DNA from: Deltaproteobacteria bacterium
GTDB taxonomy: Bacteria > Myxococcota_A > UBA9160 > UBA4427
Assembly: GCA_016713665.1 (NCBI GenBank)
Contig: JADJOR010000005.1
Span: 889,505 to 953,504 of the forward strand
DNA: 64,000 nucleotides
Direction of reading: 5' to 3'
Positions 1 through 8,588 of this stretch are shown piece after piece (positions within the stretch are counted from its first letter, which is position 1; each line of letters begins with the position of its first letter). Under the pieces are notes generated by a model that saw only the letters and a program-made list of their open reading frames with translations, made no database searches and was not told the origin of the DNA. A program made the position numbers and the translations under genes.

Positions 1-151
1 CTCGAGACGTCCGCCACCCCTTGATCGGGCGATCGAACCTTAGTCCCTGATTCGCGCAAATGCTTGAATTTAAAGAGAAATTTCCAACGGGGGCGTAGGA
101 TACACCAAGGCCACGCAGGCGGCTATGGATTTTTATCGCAATTTCGAGCCC
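1..151. other. Intergenic, no gene seen
   Basis: No supported gene lies here. The stretch from about 55 to 105 is markedly richer in A and T than the rest of the window, which is what promoter regions look like in this genome. The short open frame beginning at 125 only shadows the neighbouring gene. Confidence 0.4.
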
Positions 152-653
152 TTACGAATCACCCTCCGTGGGAGGCGTCGCAGGCGCTCGATCGCGGGTC
201 TCGAGCCACGCTACACGGCCGAGCAGCGCCACGCTCGTGAGATGGATCAGCATGAATAGACCCAGGGAGATTCCGTGGAGCAGGCGGAAACGGGTCTGGG
301 TCTCCTCGGTGTTGGCGGCGCCCAGGGTACTCGGTCGCAGGGCCGCGATCTCCGGCGAAAGCAGGAGCTCGCTGCCGACGCAGACGAGGGCCAGGGCGAC
401 CGGGATCGCGACGACGGCGCCTCGCCGACCGAGGGCCGCGAGGGCCCCCGCGGCCGCGAGCGCCGCTCCGGCCCCCGAGGTGAAGGACGTGAAGGAGCGA
501 CCCGGCCAGATTGCCGGCGACGTCGCCGGGGAGGACCCGGAAGGCGATCCGCGACACGACGAACGCGAAGAAGCCCCAGGCTCCGATCCAGCTCCCGAGG
601 GCCAGCCAGAGAACGCTCCGAAGCGCCGCTTCACGCCGCAGCGAGGGACTCAA
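152..653 (-). CDS. DUF4149/TMEM205-like membrane protein, frameshifted
   Basis: A small integral membrane protein whose reading frame is broken. The N-terminal half (TTG start at 653, overlapping the thiC stop as TTGA) reads a hydrophobic helix, WLALGSWIGAWGFFAFVV, then FRVLPGDVAGNL. The C-terminal half, in the next frame, reads an Ala/Leu-rich helix, then SPEIAALRP and RFRLLHGISLGLFML, the arrangement typical of DUF4149. Removing one C from the five-C run at 472-476 joins both halves into a protein of about 166 residues. It is probably co-transcribed after thiC. The function of the family is unknown. A sequencing indel is more likely than true decay because both halves keep clean family motifs. 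Confidence 0.7.
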
Positions 654-2482
654 GCGGTTGCATCCTCGAGCGGTTCGAGCGTGAGCGGGTCGAGCCGCTC
701 GGCCTGGATCTGCTGGGCGATCGTGTCGTCGGCGACGTCGCTGTGGCAGGCGGCCTTCTGACCGACGGCACCGACTGCCGCCTTCGTCTTCGACGCGAGC
801 CGGTGGACCTCGGCGGGGGAGAGGACGCCACGCTGAATCAGGATCTCCCGCTGGACCGGATTCAGGGCCGCCGAGATCTTCGGCTTGTCCCACTGGTAGT
901 CCGCGTCCTTGCCCGACACGAAGAGCCCGATCTCCTTGCTGATGCGGACCGAGCACCAGTCGTGGCCGCACATCGCGCAGAAATCCGTATCGACGTCGAG
1001 ATCCTCGTCGTGGTACGCGCGGGCCAGATCCGGGTCGAAGGAGAGCTCGAAATGCTTCTCCCAGTTCAGCGCCGCGCGCGCCTTGGTCAGCTCGTCGTCC
1101 CGGTCCCGGGCCGACGGAATGCCGAGGGCGACGTCGGCTGCATGGGCCGCGATCTTGTAGGCGACGCAGCCCTGCTTGACGTCGTCCTTCTTGGGCAGGC
1201 CGAGATGCTCCTTCGGCGTCACGTAGCAGAGCATCGCGGCGCCGTGGTACGCGGCGGCGGTCGCGCCGATCGCGCTCGTGATGTGGTCGTAGCCGGGGAA
1301 CATGTCGGTCACGAGGGGGCCCAGGACGTAGAAGGGCGCGCCGTGACAGAGGCGGCGCTGGAGCTTCATGTTGAACTCGATCTGATCGAAGGGGACGTGG
1401 CCCGGGCCCTCGATCATGACCTGGCAGCCGTGGCGCCAGGCGCGCTCGGTCAGCTCCCCCAGCGCCTCGAGCTCACCGAGCTGGGCGGCGTCGGTCGCGT
1501 CGGCGAGGCCGCCCGGGCGCAGCCCGTCGCCGATCGAGAAGGTCACATCGTATTGGCGAACCAATTCGCAGATATCGTCCCAGATCTGCGCCATCAGGTT
1601 CTCCTGCTCGTGGTGGATCATCCACTTCGCGAGCAAGCTCCCGCCCCGGCTCACGATTCCGATCAGCCGCTTCGCGACGAAGGGCAGATGGGCGCGGCGC
1701 ACGCCGGCGTGGATCGTGAAGTAGTCGACGCCCTGCTCGGCCTGGCGCTTCAGCGTCTCGAGCACACAGGTCGCGTCGAGCTCCTCGATCTTCCGCCCGA
1801 GGATCATCGAGTAGATCGGCACCGTCCCGATCGGCACCGTCGCCGCCTGGCAGATCGCCTCGCGGGTCTTCTCGACGTCGCCGCCGGTGGAGAGGTCCAT
1901 GACGGTGTCCGCTTCCCAGCGCTCCGCCCAGCGGAGCTTTTCGACCTCTTCGTGGGTTCCGCTCGAGATCGGGCTTGCGCCCATGTTCGCATTGACCTTC
2001 GTCCGCGAAGCGCGGCCGATCGCCATGGGGTCGAGCTGGTTCGCGAGGTGGATCTTGTTCGCCGGGATCACCATCCGCCCGGCCGCGATCTCGTCGCGGA
2101 TCTCCTCCGCCGACAAATGGGGCTCGCGCTCGGCGACCCGGCGCATCTCGGGCGTGATCTGGCCGAGGCGCGCGAACTCGAGCTGCGTGACGGGCTCGAA
2201 TCCGTCCGGCGGTGCGTACGCGTACGCATTCGCCGGAGCCAGCTCGGGATGGGCCGACTCGGCGAGGCGCTGTCCGGCCGGGAGCGCCCGCCAGTCCGCC
2301 GGCATGAAGTCCCACGCCGTCTTGTCCGAGGGCGCGGGCATGTCCGGCGTGTCGGGAGAGGAGAAGGTCCTCGGCCCCCCGACCTGCGGTCGGTTCGCAA
2401 AGCTCCCGGGCGTCGTGCCCTGGCGCAGCGAAGAGGGGTTGTGGCCGAGCGTCGGCAGCGAATAGCGTGAAGCAGTCGTCAT
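650..2482 (-). CDS. thiC: Phosphomethylpyrimidine synthase ThiC
   Basis: This radical-SAM enzyme converts aminoimidazole ribotide to hydroxymethylpyrimidine phosphate, the pyrimidine half of thiamine. The 610-residue product is full length. The core carries family blocks such as MVIPANKIHLANQ, KVNANMGASPISS and VMDLSTGGDVEKTR. Near the C-terminus CAMCGHDWC gives Cys502, Cys505 and Cys510 of the Cx2Cx4C motif that holds the radical-SAM 4Fe-4S cluster. About 100 residues follow the last cysteine. The ATG is preceded by AGGGAAGG, which is also the end of a TPP riboswitch, so thiamine pyrophosphate is expected to shut off translation. It is followed by the DUF4149 gene with a TTGA overlap. Confidence 0.97.
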   Translation of the reverse strand: MTTASRYSLPTLGHNPSSLRQGTTPGSFANRPQVGGPRTFSSPDTPDMPAPSDKTAWDFMPADWRALPAGQRLAESAHPELAPANAYAYAPPDGFEPVTQLEFARLGQITPEMRRVAEREPHLSAEEIRDEIAAGRMVIPANKIHLANQLDPMAIGRASRTKVNANMGASPISSGTHEEVEKLRWAERWEADTVMDLSTGGDVEKTREAICQAATVPIGTVPIYSMILGRKIEELDATCVLETLKRQAEQGVDYFTIHAGVRRAHLPFVAKRLIGIVSRGGSLLAKWMIHHEQENLMAQIWDDICELVRQYDVTFSIGDGLRPGGLADATDAAQLGELEALGELTERAWRHGCQVMIEGPGHVPFDQIEFNMKLQRRLCHGAPFYVLGPLVTDMFPGYDHITSAIGATAAAYHGAAMLCYVTPKEHLGLPKKDDVKQGCVAYKIAAHAADVALGIPSARDRDDELTKARAALNWEKHFELSFDPDLARAYHDEDLDVDTDFCAMCGHDWCSVRISKEIGLFVSGKDADYQWDKPKISAALNPVQREILIQRGVLSPAEVHRLASKTKAAVGAVGQKAACHSDVADDTIAQQIQAERLDPLTLEPLEDATA

Positions 2483-2492
2483 GGAATCGGGC

Positions 2493-2612
2493 CTTCCCTA
2501 CGCACGCCGCCTCGCGCGGACCTGCGCGTCGGCAGGGGCGAGGGACGAGATCAGGTTCGAAGGGTGTGCTCTCAGACCGCGCCCACAGCGAGCGCGGCCA
2601 CCCCCAGGCAAG
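2493..2612 (-). promoter_or_regulatory. TPP riboswitch (THI element) of thiC
   Basis: On the minus strand the thiC leader carries the conserved TPP aptamer blocks in order: GGGGGTGG, then CTGAGAG, then ACCCTTCGAACCTGATC, and finally GCGTAGGGAA, with a GC-rich variable arm between the last two. This is the classic thi-box layout. The last block runs straight into the ribosome binding site (AGGGAAGG, nine bases before the ATG), so ligand binding could hide the Shine-Dalgarno directly. No U-rich intrinsic terminator is visible between aptamer and start, which supports translational control; that mechanism is inferred. Outer limits are approximate. Confidence 0.93.
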
Positions 2613-2834
2613 CAGGTCGTCGAGGATCCCGGCCGTCTTCGAGGCGCATTCGCCTGCACCGGGATCACAGGAAGCCGGAGCGTATCACGCCCGCGCGCGC
2701 AATGAAGGCCGGGCTGCGCGCCGGACGGGACAGGGGCGCGCGTTCACGCGTCGGCGCCTCCGGCATCTCGGCGAAACGGCGATCGGGCGCTTCCCCAGGC
2801 GGCGAGGAGCTGGCCCAGTCCGCGTGATCGGCCT

Positions 2835-3584
2835 TCAGGGGTTCGGGATCTCGCGCTGCGCCATCGGCAGGGGGCCGGGCATCGCCTCCGCCGGAGTCGG
2901 CTCTGCGGGCACGATCTGCGGTCCGCGATCGACGATCTGATCGCCTTCGACCCGCACCTGGCTGCGCAGTCCGCCGCCGACCGCGGTCGGGTAGAAGCTC
3001 GAAGCGATCCCGTCCTCGCGGCCGTCCTGGAAGTTCGTCTGCGATTCGAGGCTGCCGTCCGGGAACCAGGTCTCGACGGGCCCGTCGAGGACCCCCGCGC
3101 GAAACCGGGCTGCGAGCCAGCGGGCGCCGTTCGGATGGAAGAGCTCGAGGGGCCCGTTCCAGGCGCCGGCCTCGAGCGCCCCGTGCAGCCAGAGCGTGCC
3201 GTCTTCGTCGAAGACCTCGACCGGTCCATCGATCCGCGAGTCGGTGTATCGCGCCCGGACCCGCGTCGCGCCGTTCGGATGGAGATCCCAGTAGGGCCCG
3301 GCGCGGTCGGCCCGGCCGTCCGCGTCATAGGTCTCGCACCAGAAGGCCTGGACGCCCCGCGAAGCCTCGTAGGCGAAGAGGGCCGGATCGGGGCGACCGG
3401 TGGCGAGGGTCGCCCCCGCCTCGCACGGATGGACGGCCTCGATCCCTTCCGCCTCCGGAGCCGACGCGTCGGCGTTCGCGTGAAGCGTCGGAAGCGCGAG
3501 CCCCGCGACGAGACCCACGACGAAGAGTCCCGCCCAGCGCGCGAGCTCACCGATCGCCGCGCTCGGGATCCGAGCCCGGCGCAT
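2835..3584 (-). CDS. Exported MORN/YwqK-like repeat protein
   Basis: A 249-residue protein with an N-terminal export or anchor segment: MRRARIP is followed by a hydrophobic stretch (WAGLFVVGLVAGLALP) and a possible cleavage site after HANA. The rest holds about four repeats of the form HPNGA...G..DGPVE.(F/W).(D/P)DG, as in toxin-antitoxin YwqK and MORN-type proteins (for example GPVEVFDEDGTLWLHG and GPVETWFPDGSLESQ). Such repeats form extended beta structures at the cell envelope; no enzymatic residues are evident. The start at 3584 was chosen because it puts the signal at the N-terminus. A longer form from ATG 3710 adds 42 Pro/Arg-rich residues. It is transcribed divergently from the next gene. 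Confidence 0.75.
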   Translation of the reverse strand: MRRARIPSAAIGELARWAGLFVVGLVAGLALPTLHANADASAPEAEGIEAVHPCEAGATLATGRPDPALFAYEASRGVQAFWCETYDADGRADRAGPYWDLHPNGATRVRARYTDSRIDGPVEVFDEDGTLWLHGALEAGAWNGPLELFHPNGARWLAARFRAGVLDGPVETWFPDGSLESQTNFQDGREDGIASSFYPTAVGGGLRSQVRVEGDQIVDRGPQIVPAEPTPAEAMPGPLPMAQREIPNP

Positions 3585-3784
3585 CCGGTTCTTCGCGTCA
3601 GGAAGGGCGGACGGGCGCTGCTCCGACGCGACGGCAGCGGGGACTGCGGGCGCGAGGCGAGGGGAATCGAGGGGCAGGGTGGGCCGGGTCGGAATGGATC
3701 GTCGGGACATCACCGCGCATCCAGCGGCCGATCGCGCCTCTCGCTTGATGGTCGACCCATGCCCTCGCGCTACCGTGCCGCCCC

Positions 3785-4531
3785 ATGCCGCCGAAGCCCT
3801 CGAAATCGATCGCGTCCGACCGACCCGCGCCGCGTCGGCCCGTGCCGGCAGGCCGCTCCGCGTTGCTTCCCGGGGTCCTCGCCGGTGCCCTCGCGGTCCT
3901 CGCCCTGCTCGGCTGTGACCGCAACATCGAGCCGTATCAGCCCGGCGAAGAGCCCCGCGCCCCCGATCTCGCCCGCATCTTCCCGGAGCCGCCGGCAGGC
4001 GGACCCGGGGCGATGGGCGGCGGAGCGGCCGGGGCCGCGGGGGATGCGGCTGGCCGGAGCGCCTTTCCGCCGAGCCGGACCGAGGGCGCGGGCGGAGCGG
4101 CCGACCCGGCCGGCGCCGGGGCCGCGCTGGCGGAGGCCGGAGCCGCAGAGGCCGGCGCCGGGGTTGCCGAGGCGGGTGCGGGCGACGCGGCACCGATCTC
4201 CGGTCGGATCGAGCTCGCCCCGGAGGCGGTCTCGCGCCAGCCGAAGCCGGCGGTGCTCTTCGTGATCGCCCGGCCACAGGGGGCGACCGGGGGGCCGCCG
4301 CTCGCGGTCGTGCGGATTCCGGATCCGGTCTTCCCCGTCGACTTCGAGATCGGGCCTGCGGACGTGATGATCCCGAGCATGCGCTTCGCGGGGCCGATCG
4401 CGCTCTCGGCTCGGCTCGACGCCGACGGCAATGCGATGACGCGCGCGGACGGGGATCTCGCGAGCGGCGAGATCGCTCCGCAGGCGCCGGGGGCGACGGG
4501 CGTCTCGCTCGTCCTCGGGGCGCCTCGTTAG
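3785..4531 (+). CDS. Lipoprotein with CcmH/CycH-type Ig-like domain
   Basis: A 248-residue predicted lipoprotein. A basic N-region and hydrophobic segment end in the lipobox LLGC with Cys44. A long Ala/Gly/Glu-rich linker (about 65-135) leads to a C-terminal domain starting SGRIELAPE and carrying LAVVRIPDPVFPVDFEIGP and SARLDADGNA. That pattern matches the Ig-like domain at the end of the cytochrome c maturation protein CcmI/CycH. The TPR repeats that precede this domain in CcmI are missing, so it is a stand-alone version. A periplasmic role near haem or cytochrome assembly is possible, but only the domain match supports it. It lies 12 bases before the Nudix gene. Confidence 0.75.
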   Translation: MPPKPSKSIASDRPAPRRPVPAGRSALLPGVLAGALAVLALLGCDRNIEPYQPGEEPRAPDLARIFPEPPAGGPGAMGGGAAGAAGDAAGRSAFPPSRTEGAGGAADPAGAGAALAEAGAAEAGAGVAEAGAGDAAPISGRIELAPEAVSRQPKPAVLFVIARPQGATGGPPLAVVRIPDPVFPVDFEIGPADVMIPSMRFAGPIALSARLDADGNAMTRADGDLASGEIAPQAPGATGVSLVLGAPR

Positions 4532-4543
4532 GCGGGGGGCGAA

Positions 4544-5119
4544 GTGAGCGACTCCCACCCGCGAGCCTGGCGCGTGCTGCGCGAAGAACATCTCCAGCAT
4601 TGCCGCGTGTTCGACGTCCACGTCGCGACGATGGAGTCGCCGCAGACGGGCTCGGCCCATCCGTTCTACCGCATCGAGTCGCCGGCCTGGGTGAACGTCG
4701 TGGCCCTCACGCCGCAGGACGAGCTCGTGATGGTGCGCCAGTTCCGACACGGGCCGCGCGTCGTCACCCTCGAGATTCCGGGGGGCATCGTCGACCCCGG
4801 AGAGGCGCCGGACGAGGCGGCGGCGCGCGAGCTGCTCGAGGAGACGGGCTATCGCGCGGGACGCCTCGCGAGCCTCGGCTCGCTCAATCCGAACCCCGCG
4901 CTCTTCGGCAATCGCTGCCACATGCAGGTCGCCCTCGATTGCGTGCCGGCCGCGGAGATCCAGAACAGCGCGACCGAGGAGACGCTCGTCGAGCTGGTTC
5001 CCCTCGCGTCGCTCCCCGAGCTGCTGCGCCGCGGGGCGATCGATCACGCGCTCGTCGTGGCCGCGCTCTACGCCTTCGATCTCTGGCGATCGCGCGCGAG
5101 CTCCGCGTCCGACATCTGA
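4544..5119 (+). CDS. Nudix hydrolase, ADP-ribose pyrophosphatase type
   Basis: A 191-residue Nudix enzyme. The full Nudix box lies at residues 80-103 (GGIVDPGEAP, then REL.EETGY), giving the GX5EX7REUXEEXGU pattern that binds the metal and cleaves the pyrophosphate. The preceding strand VMVRQFRHG and the segment LEIPGGIVDPGE are typical of the ADP-ribose pyrophosphatase subgroup (NudF-like), which breaks ADP-ribose into AMP and ribose phosphate. The exact substrate cannot be read from sequence. The start is GTG at 4544. Its last 52 bases overlap the convergent cbiX gene. Confidence 0.88.
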   Translation: MSDSHPRAWRVLREEHLQHCRVFDVHVATMESPQTGSAHPFYRIESPAWVNVVALTPQDELVMVRQFRHGPRVVTLEIPGGIVDPGEAPDEAAARELLEETGYRAGRLASLGSLNPNPALFGNRCHMQVALDCVPAAEIQNSATEETLVELVPLASLPELLRRGAIDHALVVAALYAFDLWRSRASSASDI

Positions 5120-5487
5120 TCGAGCACGATCTCGACCAGGCGCAGGTCCTCGCCGAGCGGCGTCGAGAGCTCGATCTCGATTCCCGGATGGCGCTCGCGC
5201 ACGCGCTCGGCGAGGCGCGGGATCGACTCGCGGACGTGGAAGCCCGTGCCCAGGAAATGCAGGTGGACGAGGATCGCGCGCGCGCCGCGGGCGACCAGCG
5301 CGTCGATGCCGGCCTCGAAGTCGGGAAGCGCGATCTCCATGTGGGCGTGCTCGACCAGCCAGTCGGGTCGGGCCTCGGCGATGCGCCGGGCGAAGGCCGC
5401 GACGCGGGCGTTGGCCTCGTCGCTCCGGCTGCCGTGATCGACGATCAGGAGCCCGCGCGGTCCGGGCTCGACGCGCTGCATGCTCAT
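5068..5487 (-). CDS. cbiX: Sirohydrochlorin chelatase CbiX-type
   Basis: A single-domain CbiX/SirB-like chelatase of 139 residues, which inserts cobalt or iron into sirohydrochlorin in B12 or sirohaem synthesis. It opens with LLIVDHGSR (His18), the typical metal-site motif, and has a second histidine cluster HLHFLGTGFH (His75, His77, His84). The start was taken at ATG 5487; the same frame runs further upstream but without family similarity. The ferredoxin gene ends 8 bases upstream, suggesting one transcript. The 3' end overlaps the convergent Nudix gene by 52 bases. Confidence 0.85.
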   Translation of the reverse strand: MSMQRVEPGPRGLLIVDHGSRSDEANARVAAFARRIAEARPDWLVEHAHMEIALPDFEAGIDALVARGARAILVHLHFLGTGFHVRESIPRLAERVRERHPGIEIELSTPLGEDLRLVEIVLDQMSDAELARDRQRSKA

Positions 5488-5495
5488 CTCCCGGC

Positions 5496-5804
5496 CTACC
5501 AGTAGCTCGCGCGGACCGTGAGATCGCCGGTCGGGCGGACACGACACGCCAGCCGCTGGCGCTCGTCGATCCGGTTGCGCGCCTTGATGCGCCGTTCGCG
5601 CTCGCTCTCGGGCTCGAGCGATTCGCCGCCCGCCACGATCTCGAGGCCGCAGCGCGCGCACGCGCCCTCCGACCCGCAGGCGCTCGCGATCGGCAACCCG
5701 GCCCGCAGGGTCGCGTCGAGCAACGTCATCTCGCCCGCTTCGATCTCGACCTGCCGCTCGGCGGGCAGGAACCGGATCACACAGCGCTTTCGTTCGTCGT
5801 CCAT
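5496..5804 (-). CDS. 2Fe-2S ferredoxin
   Basis: A 102-residue plant-type ferredoxin. Cys43, Cys49 and Cys52 lie in ACGSEGACARCG and the fourth ligand, Cys87, in RLACRV, the Cx5Cx2C...C spacing of adrenodoxin or xylene-type 2Fe-2S domains. It carries electrons in the cytoplasm; the partner is unknown. ATG 5804 is preceded by GGGGGATGG at good spacing. It sits directly before cbiX, as if on one mRNA, so a link to tetrapyrrole metabolism is possible but unproven. It is divergent from the CinA-type gene 65 bases away. Confidence 0.88.
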   Translation of the reverse strand: MDDERKRCVIRFLPAERQVEIEAGEMTLLDATLRAGLPIASACGSEGACARCGLEIVAGGESLEPESERERRIKARNRIDERQRLACRVRPTGDLTVRASYW

Positions 5805-5869
5805 CGACGTCCATCCCCCGCAGCCCATCCGGCTTCGCAAGCCCGGCCCCGCAGTGTAAGGTATCGGCC

Positions 5870-6595
5870 ATGTCCACGGCCGCGCTCCTCGTCATCGGCA
5901 ACGAAATCCTCTCGGGCAAGGTGCGCGACACCAATTCGACCTTTCTCGCCGTCGAGCTGCGCAAGCTCGGCGTCGATCTCGAGCGCATCGTCACGATTCC
6001 CGACGTGATCGAGACGATCGCCCGCGAGACCCGCGCGCTCTCCGAGGCCTTCGACTACGTCTTCACGTCGGGCGGCATCGGCCCGACCCACGACGACCTC
6101 ACGATGGACGGCATCGCCCGGGCCTTCGAGCGCGAGATCGTCCTCAATCAGGCGATGATCGACCGCATGCAGCGTTATTCGGAGAAGCCCGTCAACGACG
6201 CGATGCGCAAGATGGCGATGATCCCGGACGGCGCCGAGGTCCTCGACGTCGGCGGGCTCTGGTTCCCGGTCGTCGTGGTCGAGAACGTCCACGTGTTCCC
6301 CGGCATCCCCGAGCTCTTCGAGAAGAAGTTCCATTCGATAAGGGATCGCTTCAGCGGCGTCCCCTTCCATCTGACGAAGTTCTACGTGCGCGAGAGCGAG
6401 TCCGAGATCGCCGACGTCCTGAACGCGCTGCTGGCCGAGTTCCCCGAGCTGATGCTCGGCTCCTATCCGAAGATCAACGAGGTCGACTATCGCGTGCTGC
6501 TCACCCTCGAGTCCCGGGACATGGCCTATCTCGGCCGCGCGGTCGAGCGTCTCGCGCACACCCTGCCGCAGGGCGTGATCCAGCGCATCGAGTGA
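5870..6595 (+). CDS. CinA/MoaB-type molybdopterin-binding domain protein
   Basis: A 241-residue protein consisting of the MoCF-biosynthesis (MoaB/Mog) fold found at the N-terminus of CinA and in FAD synthetase-like proteins. It begins AALLVIGNEILSGKVRDTN and carries the signature VFTSGGIGPTHDDLT, both hallmarks of the CinA N-domain. The C-terminal nicotinamide-nucleotide amidase domain of full CinA is absent. Members are often called competence/damage-inducible protein A, although the single-domain forms may be pyrophosphatases or binding proteins. The stop is followed 10 bases later by the DUF4079 gene, suggesting co-transcription. Confidence 0.85.
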   Translation: MSTAALLVIGNEILSGKVRDTNSTFLAVELRKLGVDLERIVTIPDVIETIARETRALSEAFDYVFTSGGIGPTHDDLTMDGIARAFEREIVLNQAMIDRMQRYSEKPVNDAMRKMAMIPDGAEVLDVGGLWFPVVVVENVHVFPGIPELFEKKFHSIRDRFSGVPFHLTKFYVRESESEIADVLNALLAEFPELMLGSYPKINEVDYRVLLTLESRDMAYLGRAVERLAHTLPQGVIQRIE

Positions 6596-6605
6596 CGGGC
6601 GCCTG

Positions 6606-7034
6606 ATGGACGCGACGAGCCTGCGCCTGCTCGCCTTCGTGCATCCGGTCTGGATGGTCGCGTCGATCGTCCTCGCGCTCTCGACGGCGAGCCTGGGTCT
6701 GCGGATCCGGCGCCAGCGCGCCGCAGGCCGGGTCGTTTCGCCGGGCCTGCGCCGGCGGCATCTGCATCTCGGCAAGCTCGCGATCGCGGTCGCTGCCGCC
6801 GGCTTCGCCCTCGGTCCGGTCTCGATGGGACTCCTCCGCGATCGCGCGGTCTTCGACAGCTTCCACGGCATACTCGGGATCGTCGTGACGGGGCTCTTCC
6901 TCTGGACGGGCCATTCGGGTCGCGCGCTCGCCCGCGGCGACGCCGAAGCCCGCGGGCTCCACCGCGCGGTCGCGGGCTCGGCGATCGCGACCGCGCTGCT
7001 CTCGGCGGTGGCGGGCTTCACGTTGCTGCCCTGA
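6606..7034 (+). CDS. DUF4079-like membrane protein
   Basis: A 142-residue integral membrane protein with about four helices. The first helix follows FVHPVWMVASIVLALSTASL, then a basic loop RRRHLHLGK, a second hydrophobic stretch, SFHGILGIVVTGLFLWTG, and a last helix after ARGLHRAVAG. Conserved histidines in the loops recall cytochrome b561-like haem ligands, and the layout matches DUF4079. Whether it binds haem cannot be decided here. It is translated 10 bases after the CinA-type gene. Confidence 0.7.
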   Translation: MDATSLRLLAFVHPVWMVASIVLALSTASLGLRIRRQRAAGRVVSPGLRRRHLHLGKLAIAVAAAGFALGPVSMGLLRDRAVFDSFHGILGIVVTGLFLWTGHSGRALARGDAEARGLHRAVAGSAIATALLSAVAGFTLLP

Positions 7035-7149
7035 CGGGCGCCTCGGCTTCGCGGCGCGAGCTCCGTCGCCGGGGCGCCGCGCGTCGCGCTCCGCCGCTCG
7101 AAGGCTCCGGCCCGGGCGTCTGGCGATCGCTTCCCGGAGCAGCCGTCGC

Positions 7150-8249
7150 CTAACGCGGCGTTTCGGGCAGTACGTCGACCGCGCGCTGGCGCAGCCAGTG
7201 GTCCGCGAGCGTCAGGCAGACCATCGCCTCGACCATCGGCACCGCGCGCGGCAGCACGCACGGATCGTGTCGCCCCCCGCCTCGAGCACGACCGCCTCGC
7301 CCGCGCGATTCACCGTCTGCTGCGCGATCCGCACCGTCGCCGTCGGCTTGAACGCGACCCGAAGCAGGATCGACTCGCCGTTGCTGATGCCGCCCTGGAT
7401 GCCGCCCGAGCGATTCGAGGTCGTGCGGGTGCGGCCGCTCGGATCCGCGACGAAGGGATCGTTGTGCTCGCTGCCCGTCAGCGCGGTGCCCGCGAAGCCG
7501 GAGCCGATCTCGAAGCCCTTCGCGGCCGGAAGCGAGATCAGCGCCTTCGCGAGATCCGCCTCGAGCTTGTCGAAGACGGGCTCACCGAGCCCCGCCGGCA
7601 CGCCCCGCGCCACGCACTCCACGACGCCGCCGACGGAGTCGCCGCGCCGCCGCACCGCGTCGATCAACGCGAACATCTGCTCCGCCGCTGCGGCGTCGGG
7701 GCAGCGCACGTCGTTCGCCTCGACCTGCGCGAGGCTCACGCGCTCGGGGTCGACCTTCGAGTCGATCCCCTGGACGCGGCTCACCCACGCGAGCACCTCG
7801 ATCCCCGCCAGCGTGCGCAGCAGCTTGCGCGCGATCGCGCCGGCGGCGACGCGGCCGATCGTCTCTCGCGCGCTGGCGCGGCCGCCGCCCTGCCAGTTGC
7901 GGATGCCGTACTTCGCTTCGGTCGTGAAGTCCGCGTGGGAGGGGCGATAGACGTCGCGCATCTCCTCGTACGCGCTGGGTCGCGCGTCCTGGTTGCGCAC
8001 GAGCAGTCCGATCGGCGTCCCGAGCGTGCGTCCCTCGAAGACACCCGACAGGATCTCGACGCGATCCGCCTCCTGGCGCGGAGTCGTGAGCACGCTCTGG
8101 CCCGGGCGGCGCCGGTCGAGGTCCTTCTGGATCTCCGCCACGTCGAGCGCGAGGCGCGGCGGGCAGCCGTCGACGACGACGCCGACGCCTCCGCCATGGG
8201 ATTCGCCGAAGGTCGAGATGCGAAAGGCCTGGCCGTAGACGCTGCCCAT
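7150..8249 (-). CDS. aroC: Chorismate synthase AroC, frameshifted near the end
   Basis: This enzyme makes chorismate from EPSP, the last common step to aromatic amino acids, using reduced FMN. The N-terminal signature is intact (FGESHGGGVGVVVDGCPP, then DFTTEAKYGIRNWQGG), as is the late block GGIQGGISNGE. After VLEAGG the annotated frame loses similarity. Adding one G to the six-base run at 7273-7278 restores the expected tail RHDPCVLPRAVPMVEAM, ending at TAG 7150 and giving about 366 residues. Since aroC is normally required for growth, a sequencing deletion is the likely cause. The gene stands alone and is divergent from the histidine kinase. Confidence 0.93.
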
Positions 8250-8588
8250 GGATCGAAGGCGCTCCGAAAGGGTCGGGAGGAAGGACGCGGCCGTGGGCGC
8301 CCGGCGAGGAGGGAAGCCGGCGACGTCCGCGACGGCCGCGGAGAGTATCGCTTGTGCGGGCGACCCGCCGAAGGCCGGATTGGCCGCGACGAGACCCGAC
8401 TTCGCGATCGGTCGCTCCGGGCTCGGGTGAAGCCCGGGGCGCGCCCCCGGACTAGCCCCGGACGGCGACGCCGATTGAATTCCAGTCGAGCTGCAAATTT
8501 CAAGCAGGACTCAAGCCCAGACCCATCGGCGTCGACATTTTTTTTGAGCGACGGACTCCTGGAAATCGGGTCGGTGAGGTGCGGCGAG
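8250..8588. other. Divergent intergenic region, aroC / histidine kinase
   Basis: This 339-base spacer holds no supported gene. It has a GC hairpin (CCGGGG / CCCCGG, 8434-8450) and, further right, a less GC-rich block with a run of eight T at 8538-8545, about 45 bases before the kinase start. Promoters for both flanking genes are expected here. Confidence 0.4.

Noticed and set aside
5777..7261. Long minus-strand open frame of 494 codons opposite the CinA and DUF4079 genes.
   Set aside because: Its protein is Arg/Ala/Gly/Asp-rich without any motif, and the plus strand holds recognisable genes. It is a high-GC shadow frame, like many others here (for example 9817-11286 minus and 26217-29132 plus).
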